From Kitasatospora purpeofusca (lineage in GTDB: Bacteria; Actinomycetota; Actinomycetes; Streptomycetales; Streptomycetaceae), in contig NZ_JODS01000009.1 of assembly GCF_000718025.1 (NCBI RefSeq), positions 62,001-126,000 of the forward strand: a stretch of 64,000 nt of DNA, written 5' to 3'. This document shows, in pieces, positions 40,444 to 49,602 of the stretch. Made by a program: the position numbers and the translations under genes. The number at the start of each line of letters is the position of its first letter. Within the stretch, counting starts at the first letter, position 1. The notes beneath the pieces are model-generated. The model was not told where the DNA came from. It ran no database searches and was given only the letters and a program-made list of their open reading frames with translations.

Positions 40444-41463
40444 TCAGGCCCGGTAGGCAGCCCAGGAGTTCGCCATCCGGGCGACCTGGCCCGGGGTGAA
40501 CTGGGTCATGCAGGAGTCGTAGGTGTAGTCCATGAAGTTGTGGATCGGGTCGACACCGGTGGCCGTGCAGGTGTCCCGGCCGGCCGGGCACTGGTAGGCC
40601 GCGCTCTGCTCGGCGGGGGTGTCGGCCACGTAGTCGCCCTGGCCGGAGCAGCCGCCCTGGAAGGTGTGGTAGAGCCCGAGCCAGTGGCCGACCTCGTGGG
40701 TGGCGGTGTCGCCCTCGTTGTAGTTGGTGGAGGAGCCACCGGGGAACGAGGAGTCGAGGATGACCACACCGTCGTCGGTCGGGTTGGAGCGGTAGGAGCT
40801 GGGGAACGTCGCCCAGCCGAGCAGGGACTGGCCGAGCTTGGCGGTGTAGAGGTTGAGGGCGTTGGCCGCGCCCTTGCGCAGCTTGCTCTTCATCGCCTTC
40901 TCGGCGCTGGAGCCCGGGCTGACGCCGTTGTACCAGGTGGAGTTGTCGGTGTAGTCGGTGGCCACCAGCTGGAACCGGAACTGGCTCGCGGTGTTGCCGG
41001 TGCCCTGGCCGCTGTAGGCGGCGTTGAGGACGTCGATCTGCTTGGAGACGGTGGCCGCCGACAGCTTGCCGGTGGTGCCCGAGTGGACGACGTGCACGTA
41101 CACCGGGACGGTCGTGGTGGCGGCCAGCTCGCCGGGCGCCAGCAGGGTGTTGCCCTGGGCGGAGTGCGCCAGCTGGGCCAGTCGGCCCTGGAGGTCGCTG
41201 TCCATCGCCTTGGCCTGGGCGTCGGTGACGGCGTTGGGCTCCTGGCCGGCGGGGTGTCCGGCGGGCTTGCGGGCGGCGGAGTCCTGGGCCTGGGCCGCTT
41301 CGCCGGTGCTGCACTCGGTGGAGGTCGGGGCCTTGGCGGCCGCACTGGCGGTGCTGAACGCGGCCGGGGCCGCGAACTGGGTGAGCCCGAGGGCGGCGGC
41401 GACGGCGGCCGCGCCGAGGAATCTGCCGGTGGCACGCGAGGAAACACGGGCGGAACGACGCAT
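40444..41463 (-). CDS. Secreted M43 (pappalysin-type) zinc metalloprotease
   Basis: 339 residues. A Sec signal (about 1-43) and propeptide precede the protease domain. The zinc site HEVGHWLGLYH places ligands at His256, His260 and His266 with catalytic Glu257; the metzincin Met-turn is Met311 in NFMDYTYDSCM. Paired Cys around 272-318 probably form disulfides. The family includes cytophagalysin and snapalysin-neighbour metalloproteases that digest extracellular protein. ATG 41463 has AGGAG five bases upstream. No inhibitor gene is adjacent. Confidence 0.92.
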   Translation of the reverse strand: MRRSARVSSRATGRFLGAAAVAAALGLTQFAAPAAFSTASAAAKAPTSTECSTGEAAQAQDSAARKPAGHPAGQEPNAVTDAQAKAMDSDLQGRLAQLAHSAQGNTLLAPGELAATTTVPVYVHVVHSGTTGKLSAATVSKQIDVLNAAYSGQGTGNTASQFRFQLVATDYTDNSTWYNGVSPGSSAEKAMKSKLRKGAANALNLYTAKLGQSLLGWATFPSSYRSNPTDDGVVILDSSFPGGSSTNYNEGDTATHEVGHWLGLYHTFQGGCSGQGDYVADTPAEQSAAYQCPAGRDTCTATGVDPIHNFMDYTYDSCMTQFTPGQVARMANSWAAYRA

Positions 41464-41771
41464 CTGCGCTCCTGAGGGGGGTGGTGGGGGACGGCGGTTG
41501 AGGGGGGCCGCCGAGCCACAGGCTACGCAGGGTCGCGTGTACGCGTCAGACATGTTCCGGCCTGGAACTTCTGACGGCAAATCGGACATAATCCGGAAGT
41601 TTGAGCGGTCGAACGGCACCGCACATGGAGCATTTCCCGTCGCGCGCATGCGCACAGTACCGGCCCCGGTCTGTCCGAAACGTGACACCCCGTCTGCCCC
41701 GCGGCGCGGCGCGCCACCGGCGGGACGGGACGAACGGGGTGAACCGGGCGCCCGGACCGCCTCCGGCGAGA
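41464..41771. promoter_or_regulatory. Intergenic region upstream of M43 protease
   Basis: 308 bp, A/T-richer around 41560-41640. Contains short inverted repeats GTTCC-5-GGAAC (near 41550-41564) and CGCGTGTACGCG (41533-41544, imperfect) ahead of the protease start. I see no gene and no near-consensus promoter pair. Confidence 0.4.
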
Positions 41772-42530
41772 CTACGACGCCGCGAAGACGATCTCCCGCA
41801 GGGCACGCGCACCGGCCCGGTCGAGTACCACGGCCGACGCACAGCCCGCCGGCGGCCGCCCCGTCCCGGCCAGGCGGCGGCGCAGCCGGTGCGCGGCGTC
41901 CCGGTGCCGGGCGAAGGCGTACGCGGAGACGGCCTGGCCCCGCGCCCGCTGACCGTCGCGGGCCTCCTCGGCACTGGCGTCCAGCAGGATCAGGTGCACC
42001 CGGCGCCCCTGCCGCTCGGCGGTCCGCGCCAGCCACTGCCGCACGTACGGCACCGCCCCGCAGTCGTGCACGGTGAGCGGCCCGCCGGCGAGCACCGCGC
42101 GCCGCAGCCGCCGGTAGTGCGCGAGGCGCACCAGCGGGCGGTACAGGGCGTACGGCAGCCAGGACGGGACGCGGGAGGCGTACTCCTCGCGGACCAGCTG
42201 CGAGTCCACGATCGGCGCCCGTACGCAGCGGCGCATGAGCGTGCTCTTGCCGCTGCCCGGCAGCCCGGAGACCACCAGCAGGTCGCCCGCCGGGTACCGC
42301 AGGGCACTCGGCGCGGCAGCCGGACCGCGACCGGAGCGGAGGTCCTGGAGGCCGCGCGGGCGCAGCACGCCGGCCGACGGCTCCGCCGCGAGCTCCCGGC
42401 AGCCGGGGCGCGGCACGGTGCGGACCGCCCGGTCGCGGGCCGCCCGGTCACGAACCACCCGGTCGCGGGCTGCCCCGTCGCGGGCCGCGGCCCGGTCGCG
42501 AGCCGCCCCGAAGACCTGCACGTCCGACAT
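41772..42530 (-). CDS. P-loop kinase-like AAA-family ATPase with repeat N-terminus
   Basis: 252 residues. P-loop GLPGSGKST at 89-97 and a downstream LTVHDCGAVP and LLDASAEEARDGQRARGQ with the size and layout of small polynucleotide- or zeta-toxin-like kinases; I cannot choose among these. Residues 11-37 are five-residue repeats RDRAA/RDRVV coded by a 15-bp tandem repeat (about 42420-42500), probably disordered and Arg/Asp-charged. ATG 42530 has GGGGGAG upstream. It stands alone, with no antitoxin-like gene next to it. Confidence 0.75.
   Translation of the reverse strand: MSDVQVFGAARDRAAARDGAARDRVVRDRAARDRAVRTVPRPGCRELAAEPSAGVLRPRGLQDLRSGRGPAAAPSALRYPAGDLLVVSGLPGSGKSTLMRRCVRAPIVDSQLVREEYASRVPSWLPYALYRPLVRLAHYRRLRRAVLAGGPLTVHDCGAVPYVRQWLARTAERQGRRVHLILLDASAEEARDGQRARGQAVSAYAFARHRDAAHRLRRRLAGTGRPPAGCASAVVLDRAGARALREIVFAAS
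42420..42500. repeat. 15-bp tandem repeat within coding sequence
   Basis: About five copies of a CGGTCGCGGGCCGCC-like unit, in frame, encoding RDRAA-type pentapeptides in the N-terminus of the P-loop protein. Confidence 0.7.
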
Positions 42531-42778
42531 CGGCACTCCCCCTGCTTCCCCACCGGTCCGGGTGCTCCCGGTCCCTCCTCCCGAGGAGCTTTCCCCCTTC
42601 AAGAGAGAGTAAAGACTAATGGTCAGACCGGGTCCGGGCCGAGCCTTTATCGCTCCAGGATCGTCACAGAAGCGCTCCGGGCGCGTCACAGCGAGCGGTT
42701 CCCGGGGACCCGGCCTCCTCCGGCCGGGATCCGGAAGGACCTCGGCCGGGACCCGGAGGACCCCGGCCGAGAGCCGCC

Positions 42779-43714
42779 TCAGCCGAGCTGCGCGAGCTGC
42801 GGGGCGATCCGGGAGGCGATCAGCTCCAGGTGGTCCAGGTCGTCCAGGTCCAGCATCTGCAGGTAGATCCGCTCGCTGCCGACGGCGGCGTAGCGGCCGA
42901 TCTTCTCCACCACCTCGTCCGGGGTGCCGGCCAGGCCGTTGGCCTTCAGCTCGTCGACGTCGCGGCCGATCACGGCGGCCCGGCGGGCCACCTCGGCGTC
43001 GTCCCGGCCGACGCAGGCGACCAGGGCGTTGGAGTACACCAGGTCGTCGGCCTTGCGGCCGGCCCGCTCGACGGCCGTCCGGACCCGGCCGAACTGGGCC
43101 TCCGTGTCCGCCACCGACACGAACGGCAGGTTGAACTCGTCCGCGAACCGGGCGGCCAGCGCCGGGGTGCGGGTCGGTCCGGTGCCGCCGACCAGGACCG
43201 GGATCTTCGCCTGGGCCGGCTTGGGCAGCGCGGGCGACTCGCTCAGCTGGTAGTAGGTGCCGGCGAAGTCGAAGGTCTCGCCCAGTGCGGTGCCCCAGAG
43301 GCCGGTGACGATCTCCAGCTGCTCCTCCAGCCGGCCGAACTTCTCCTTCGGGAACGGGATGCCGTAAGCGGCGTGCTCCTGCTCGTACCAGCCGGCGCCG
43401 AGGCCGAACTCGACCCGGCCGCCGCTCATCGCGTCGACCTGGGCGACCTGGATCGCCAGCACGCCGGGCAGGCGGAAGGTGGCGGCGGTCATCAGGGTGC
43501 CGAGGCGGATCGTGCTGGTCTCGCGGGCCAGGCCGGCCAGGGTGATCCAGGCGTCGGTCGGGCCGGGCAGGCCGCTGACGCCGCCCATCTTCAGGTAGTG
43601 GTCGGAGCGGAAGAAGGCGCTGAAGGCCCCCAGCTCCTCGGCGGTCCTGGCCACCCGGAGCAGGGTGTCGTAGCTCGCGCCCTGCTGGGGTTCGGTGAAG
43701 ATTCGAAGATCCAT
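42779..43714 (-). CDS. LLM-class F420-dependent oxidoreductase
   Basis: 311 residues with the luciferase-like TIM barrel: MDLRIFTEPQQGASYDTLL start, FFRSDHYLKMGG, STIRLGTLMTAATFRLPGVLAIQVAQVDAMSGGRVEFGLGAGWYEQEHAAYGIPFP, and PVLVGGTGPTRTPALAARFADEFN. These segments mark F420-binding actinobacterial members. Substrate unknown. ATG 43714 chosen; ATG 43723 is in frame. It is followed by no partner gene and lies between the P-loop gene and a divergent small gene. Confidence 0.9.
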   Translation of the reverse strand: MDLRIFTEPQQGASYDTLLRVARTAEELGAFSAFFRSDHYLKMGGVSGLPGPTDAWITLAGLARETSTIRLGTLMTAATFRLPGVLAIQVAQVDAMSGGRVEFGLGAGWYEQEHAAYGIPFPKEKFGRLEEQLEIVTGLWGTALGETFDFAGTYYQLSESPALPKPAQAKIPVLVGGTGPTRTPALAARFADEFNLPFVSVADTEAQFGRVRTAVERAGRKADDLVYSNALVACVGRDDAEVARRAAVIGRDVDELKANGLAGTPDEVVEKIGRYAAVGSERIYLQMLDLDDLDHLELIASRIAPQLAQLG

Positions 43715-43890
43715 ACCGGCCATTCTGGTACAGACCACCCCGTGCCCACGCCCGAACCGGGGAAGCGGCGCCGTCGGCCCGGTGTCCGGCGGGCGCGCAC
43801 CGGGCGTCCACCCGGACCCGCGCGCCGGGGTGGCCAAGGTCTCCTCCCCGGGCCGCCGTCCCCGGCGCCGCGCTCGCCTACCGTGGACGG

Positions 43891-44265
43891 ATGCCCGCCA
43901 CGCCCGACGAGTCGCCCCGGCGCCTCCCCTTCGACTCCGCCGCCCCGCACCCCCGGCCGGACGGCTGCCCGCTGCCCGGGATCGTCGCCGCCTTCGGCCC
44001 CCGGCTGGCCGAGCTCGCCTTCGAGCCCTGCCTCGTCGCGGCGGTCGACCAGCACGCCGCCGAGCTGCGCGAGCTGCTGTACGCGCAGGGACCGGAGCTG
44101 CTGCCGCGGCGGCTGAACCGTGCGGAGCTGTCCGACTACGCGCGCGGCTTCCTGGACCGGCTCGCCGAGATCGGCTGGCGCGAGCCGGTCGGGTACGACT
44201 TCGCGGTGCACCGGCTGACCGCGATCTGCTGGCTGGTCCGGCAGAACGGCCTGCTCGCAGCCTGA
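43891..44265 (+). CDS. Small conserved actinobacterial protein (DUF6401-like)
   Basis: 124 residues, helical, with FEPCLVAAVDQHAAELRELLY and a C-terminal EIGWREPVGYDFAVHRLTAICWLVRQNGLL. This layout resembles small proteins classed as DUF6401 that occur near natural-product genes; the match is from memory and weak. No catalytic motif is visible. ATG 43891 is clean and the codon bias fits the genome. Divergent from the LLM oxidoreductase. Confidence 0.6.
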   Translation: MPATPDESPRRLPFDSAAPHPRPDGCPLPGIVAAFGPRLAELAFEPCLVAAVDQHAAELRELLYAQGPELLPRRLNRAELSDYARGFLDRLAEIGWREPVGYDFAVHRLTAICWLVRQNGLLAA

Positions 44266-44420
44266 CCGCCCGGTCCTGCGGGACCGTCCGCGCACGCGGT
44301 CCGGGCGGAATACGGAGAACGGCTGGAAACACCCCGGCACCCCGTGCGTACAGTGGCGGTCCACACGGCACGGACGGCCGTCCGCGGCACGGCCCGGACG
44401 GCGGGCGGGAACGGGACAGC

Positions 44421-45266
44421 GTGAGCGGGATCAGGACGGGCGGCAACGGCAGGAGCGGCGCCCCCGGCAACGGCAACGGCAACAGCTCCAGCACCGGTAC
44501 CGGAACCGGCGGGCACCGCGCGCTGGTCTGGCGCGGGCTGCCCGAGCGGCCCGGCGCCGCGGTGCTGGTCCTGCACGGCGGCCAGGAGCACAGCCTCGCC
44601 CGCCCGGGCCCGGTCAACCTGGCCGGCCTGCGGATGGCCGGCTTCGTGCACGCGCTGCGCCGGGAGACCGAGGGCGCCGGGGTCGCCGTCGGCACCGTCC
44701 GCTACCGACACCGGGGCTGGAACGGCGAGCGGGCCGACGCCGCCAAGGACGCGATCGCCGCCCTCGACGACCTCGCCGAGGAGCTGGGCCCGGTCCCGAC
44801 CGTGCTGGTCGGCCACTCCATGGGCGGCCGCGCCGCCCTCCGGGTCGCCGGCCACCCCGTCGTCACCGGCGTCGTCGCACTCGCCCCGTGGTGCCCGGCC
44901 GAGGACCCGTGCGAGCAGCTCGCCGACCGCGACGTCCTGATGCTGCACGGCGACCTCGACCGGGTCACCTCCCCCGCCGGCACCCGCGCCTTCGCCGCCC
45001 GGGCCCGCGCCGCCGGGGCCAGGGTCTGCGGCTACACCGTCCTCGGCACCGGCCACACCCTGATGCGGCGGATCAACGACTGGCACCGCGCCACCGCCCG
45101 GCTGTCCGCCGGCCTCCTCGGCCTGCGCGACCTCCCGCCGGAGGCAGCGACCGCCTTCGCCCTCCCCTCCCACTCCATCGCCGCCCTCGACCTCCCCCTC
45201 CCCCGCTACCCCCGCACCGCCCCACCGGCCGGCCACCCGTCCAGGCCCCTCCCCACCGACGCCTGA
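44421..45266 (+). CDS. Alpha/beta hydrolase (dienelactone-hydrolase-like)
   Basis: 281 residues from GTG 44421. A Gly/Asn/Ser-rich N-terminal tail of about 30 residues precedes the hydrolase: VLVLHGGQEHS (oxyanion), VLVGHSMGGRAALRVA with nucleophile Ser, LMLHGDLDRVTSP with acidic residue, and GTGHTLMRR with the His. A second C-terminal tail is Pro-rich. The compact size and GHSMGG fit a cytoplasmic esterase or peptidase; the substrate is unknown. It ends 150 bp before the conflict operon and is not obviously part of it. Confidence 0.8.
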   Translation: MSGIRTGGNGRSGAPGNGNGNSSSTGTGTGGHRALVWRGLPERPGAAVLVLHGGQEHSLARPGPVNLAGLRMAGFVHALRRETEGAGVAVGTVRYRHRGWNGERADAAKDAIAALDDLAEELGPVPTVLVGHSMGGRAALRVAGHPVVTGVVALAPWCPAEDPCEQLADRDVLMLHGDLDRVTSPAGTRAFAARARAAGARVCGYTVLGTGHTLMRRINDWHRATARLSAGLLGLRDLPPEAATAFALPSHSIAALDLPLPRYPRTAPPAGHPSRPLPTDA

Positions 45267-45414
45267 CCGCCACCGCCCGCCCCCCGCCCATCCCCGCCCC
45301 GGGCCGGACTCCCGCACCACCGAACCGACTTGGGCGTCCAGGCCAAACGGTGCGAGGACGCCGGTATGGTGAGGGACCGTCGGGGGGCGGGATCTCCAAG
45401 GGGGCGGACACGCA

Positions 45415-45902
45415 TGGCCGAAACGGTGACGATCGATCTCGGGGACGGCACGACCGTCCGGGCCGAGGTCATCGGCGAGGTGAACTTCCAGCACCCGGAG
45501 ACCCCTTCGGACGTCTGGGCGGACTCCGGCGACGCCGGTTGGGGCGGGGGCCGACGGGCTGCCGGGCAGCTGGGTTCGGCCGTGGCGCTGACGCTGGACC
45601 AGGTGCGCAGCACCGTCCAGGGCGTCGGCCGCTGGGCGGCGGAGAGCATCGCGCAGGGGGAGGCCGGCTCCCCCGACACCTTCGAGGTCGAGTTCGGGCT
45701 CAAACTGGCCGTCAAGTCCGGCCAGTTGCTCGGTGTCATCGCCGAGGCCGGCAGCGAGGCCGGGCTCACCGTCCGCCTCTCCTGGGACCTCGCCGAACGC
45801 CGCCGGCAGCAGGAGGCCGCGGCGGCCACCGCAGGTCTGCCCGTACAGAACGCGTCCGACAGCGCGAGCGCCCCGGCCGCCAGAGCGGCCGACGCCGAGT
45901 GA
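45415..45902 (+). CDS. Trypco1-domain protein (first gene of conflict operon)
   Basis: 162 residues. It starts with a strand-rich segment MAETVTIDLGDGTTVRAEV and has a Trypco1 (trypsin-co-occurring domain 1) pattern VEFGLKLAVKSGQLLGVIAEAGSEAGLTVRLSW at about 92-124, then a charged, Ala-rich helix. Trypco1 is a small accessory domain found next to trypsin-fold proteases in NTP-dependent bacterial conflict systems. A -10-like TATGGT at 45365-45370 precedes it. Its TGA overlaps the GTG of the protease gene (GTGA), so the two are co-translated. The role in regulating the protease is inference. Confidence 0.8.
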
Positions 45903-46882
45903 CCGTGTCCGCGCGGCCCGGCCTCGCCGCGGCCGAGGAACTGCGCCGCAGCACCGTCGTGATCACCGTCGCGGGCGGCTTCCGCGGCAGCGGCTTCCTG
46001 GTGGCACCGGGCCTCGCCGTCACCGCCGCGCACGTGGTCGCACCGGCGGCGCGCGCGGCGGAGCCGGTGGGCGTCCGCCACGAGTCCGGCGAGTACACCG
46101 TCCCGGCCGACCGCATCCGGCTCGCCCCGGAGACGGGCGAGGACGGCGGCGGCAGCAGTGGCAACGGCAAGGGCCACTACCCCTTCCCCGACCTCGCCCT
46201 GCTCGGCGTCCCCGACTGGACCGGCCACCCGGTGGTCCGGCTCGCGGCCGCCGAGGCCGAACCGGACACCGTCCTGACCGCCCTCGGGTACTCCACGCAC
46301 ACGCCGGGCCCCGGCGCCCGGCCCGACACCCTTCGACTGCGGGTCGTCGGCCTCGCGGACCGGTACCTCGGTGTGCGCGGCGACGGCATCCGCGAGGGGC
46401 ACAGCGGCAGCATGCTGGTCGACGGGGACGGCCTGGTGCGGGGTGTGCTCAAGGGCAGCCGCGCCTTCCAGCTGGACGCGGGCGGCTGGTACACCCCGGT
46501 GGGCGCGCTGACCGCCTTGCTGGGTACGGCGGGCGTCGCCCCGCCCGGACCACCGCCTCCGCCGCCCGCGCCGCCCGGGCCCGGCGAGCTGGTCGACGCC
46601 CTGATGGCCTTCGAGCTGCTGCGCCGCGCCGACGGCCGCTACGACCTGCTCGACACCATGGGCGTGCACCTCGGCCTGACACACTCCTTCGAGGCCGAGG
46701 AACGCCCCGACCGCCGCACCCATCTGCACCAGATCGTGCGCGCCTGCCGCAGCTTCCGCGACGGCCGGGCGGCCCTGCGGGCACTGCGGACCGCGATGGC
46801 CGAACTCGCCCCGGACGACGGCGCCCTCGACGCACTCGACGCCGTGGTCGGGCGCGCCCTCGGCGAGCGGGAGGACGGCTAG
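45899..46882 (+). CDS. Trypsin-fold protease with C-terminal EAD-like domain
   Basis: 327 residues. The trypsin-like domain has catalytic His45 (TAAHVV), Asp98 (FPDLALLG) and Ser169 (EGHSGSM), so the triad is complete. There is no signal peptide, so it is an intracellular protease, unlike secreted trypsins. After a Pro hinge (213-228) comes a 95-residue helical domain (ELVDALMAFELLRR to VVGRAL) resembling the effector-associated domains that recruit such effectors to VMAP-type assemblies. GTG 45899 overlaps the Trypco1 stop (GTGA); GTG 45905 is also possible. It probably cleaves target proteins once the system is triggered. The next gene starts 4 bases after its stop. Confidence 0.88.
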   Translation: MTVSARPGLAAAEELRRSTVVITVAGGFRGSGFLVAPGLAVTAAHVVAPAARAAEPVGVRHESGEYTVPADRIRLAPETGEDGGGSSGNGKGHYPFPDLALLGVPDWTGHPVVRLAAAEAEPDTVLTALGYSTHTPGPGARPDTLRLRVVGLADRYLGVRGDGIREGHSGSMLVDGDGLVRGVLKGSRAFQLDAGGWYTPVGALTALLGTAGVAPPGPPPPPPAPPGPGELVDALMAFELLRRADGRYDLLDTMGVHLGLTHSFEAEERPDRRTHLHQIVRACRSFRDGRAALRALRTAMAELAPDDGALDALDAVVGRALGEREDG

Positions 46883-46886
46883 CCGG

Positions 46887-48389
46887 ATGCGCGCGACACC
46901 GTTCGTGCCCCCGGGCGGCGGGGGGCCGTGGCCGGCGGGGGCGGAGGACGTCCTCGTGGAGATCATTTTCTGCTTCGACCAGATGTACGATTTCACCTTC
47001 CGCCAGGATGTCCTGAGGGAGATGAACACGTCACCGAAGACCCTCGGCATCAAGGCCGGCATCCGCGCGGACTACACCCCGAATTTGCACGTTCGGGAGA
47101 TCCTCCGAGCAATCCGTACCTCCCTCGATCCGTGGACCGCGCTGGACTCCCTCGCCGAGGCACTGGAGGCGCTGGCTCCGGAAAGGCGCGCAGGGGAATG
47201 GCTGGCGCTCGTCCTGCGGGTCCTGAAGAGCGGAGACGACCTTCCATGTAGCGAACTTCTCCAGGTGATACTTGAGTTGAGCTCAATCGAGGAGCCGACG
47301 GAGCCGGCCCGCCACCTGCCGGAGGACGTCCCGGGGCTGCGGGAGCGCAACACGGCGGGGATGAACCTGCCCAAAATCCTGGACCTCCTCGTCAGCCGGA
47401 TCGACGACAACCTGCTCGGCCCGCTGATCGTCTTCCTCCGCGCGCTCGGCGACCATCTCGAAGCCACTCGGAAACAATCGCTCCCGGTTCTGCGCCGGTT
47501 CCTCGCCTCCCATGCCGACCGAGCGCCCGCCCCGGCGGCGGGCCCCCGCGAGCGGCTGATCGTCCAGATTCGACTCGACGAGGAGAGCCCGCCGGACACC
47601 GGCGACCCGCTGTACCGCCTGATCGTCGCCTACTACCGCCAGCCGCTGGCCGGCGGGCAGTTCCGGCGGGTCGGCCGCCACCGCGACAAGGAGATGTTCA
47701 CCAGGAGCGAGCTGTTCGCCTCCGGCGGCGGGCGACTGACGGCCTGGGAGCAACTGCGACTGGCGCTCCTCGATCCGAACGCCCCGGTCCGGATCGAGTT
47801 CCTGCTACCGCGTTCCCTCCTCGGGTACGCCGCCGAACTCTGGTCCACCGGAACCGCCGACCGGCACTTGGGCCAGCAGCACCCGGTGGTGGTCCGACAG
47901 CTCGAACGGTACTCCGACTACAACCTTGACCGGAGTGACTGGCGGAAACGCTGGAAGTACCTCGGGACCCACGGAGCCGATCCGACCGAGGTCCTCAAGC
48001 GAATCGGCTGGCCGCCACTCGGTCCGGCCGACGCAGCCGGTCTACCGGACTGGATCTTTGATCAACACGAGCTCTCCTGCATGGGCCTCGATGTCCCGTA
48101 CGAGCAGCTCGACCCCGCGATGCAACGCGCAGTGGACGACGCGATGTATCTCGACGGTGTGCCCGTGCTGCTCTGGCGACGGGTCGCCGGAGGCAAGGAG
48201 ACCCTCCTGAAGGACCTCCGGAAGCACGAACCCACCCGGCTGGCCGAACTGCCCTACACCGTCCTCAAGCACCGAAAAAGGGTGCGGGACCCGACCCCGC
48301 CCCCGGACCGAACGCTCACGCTGGTCTGGGACGATCCCGACTGCGTCGACCCGGACCAGGACTACCCCTACGAGGGGATGGCCGAATGA
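46887..48389 (+). CDS. VMAP-family protein (vWA-MoxR-associated, VMAP-C)
   Basis: 500 residues. The C-terminal half carries the VMAP-C pattern: VRIEFLLPRSLLGYAAELW at 302-319, HPVVVRQLERY, WRKRWKYLG, and a terminal VRDPTPPPDRTLTLVWDDPD. The N-terminus (20-140) is two helical modules of death-fold size (EIIFCFDQMYDFTFRQDVLREM, LTELLQVILELSS-like) that may pair with the helical tail of the protease. VMAP proteins link a vWA/MoxR chaperone pair to an effector in the ternary systems described by the Aravind group (2020). ATG 46887 has GGGAGG upstream; its TGA overlaps the ATG of a 25-codon ORF (ATGA at 48386-48389). Confidence 0.85.
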   Translation: MRATPFVPPGGGGPWPAGAEDVLVEIIFCFDQMYDFTFRQDVLREMNTSPKTLGIKAGIRADYTPNLHVREILRAIRTSLDPWTALDSLAEALEALAPERRAGEWLALVLRVLKSGDDLPCSELLQVILELSSIEEPTEPARHLPEDVPGLRERNTAGMNLPKILDLLVSRIDDNLLGPLIVFLRALGDHLEATRKQSLPVLRRFLASHADRAPAPAAGPRERLIVQIRLDEESPPDTGDPLYRLIVAYYRQPLAGGQFRRVGRHRDKEMFTRSELFASGGGRLTAWEQLRLALLDPNAPVRIEFLLPRSLLGYAAELWSTGTADRHLGQQHPVVVRQLERYSDYNLDRSDWRKRWKYLGTHGADPTEVLKRIGWPPLGPADAAGLPDWIFDQHELSCMGLDVPYEQLDPAMQRAVDDAMYLDGVPVLLWRRVAGGKETLLKDLRKHEPTRLAELPYTVLKHRKRVRDPTPPPDRTLTLVWDDPDCVDPDQDYPYEGMAE

Positions 48390-48459
48390 GCGCGAACGCC
48401 GTACCGCGAACCCCCGCCCCGCGGAACCCGGAGCGACACGAAGCGAGCCAGGAGCGCAC

Positions 48460-48463
<4 letters not shown>
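48386..48463 (+). CDS. 25-codon coupling ORF between VMAP and MoxR genes
   Basis: Begins with ATG overlapping the VMAP stop (ATGA) and ends with TGA overlapping the MoxR start (ATGA), giving 25 residues (MSANAVPRTPAPRNPERHEA and five more). Pro/Arg-rich without a fold. The double ATGA overlap makes a passive read-through unlikely to be chance; it may serve re-initiation so that MoxR is translated in step with VMAP, or it may encode a real micropeptide. The MoxR gene has its own AGGAG at 48450-48454 inside this ORF. Confidence 0.5.
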
Positions 48464-49596
<1,133 letters not shown>

Positions 49597-49602
49597 GCGG
49601 CG

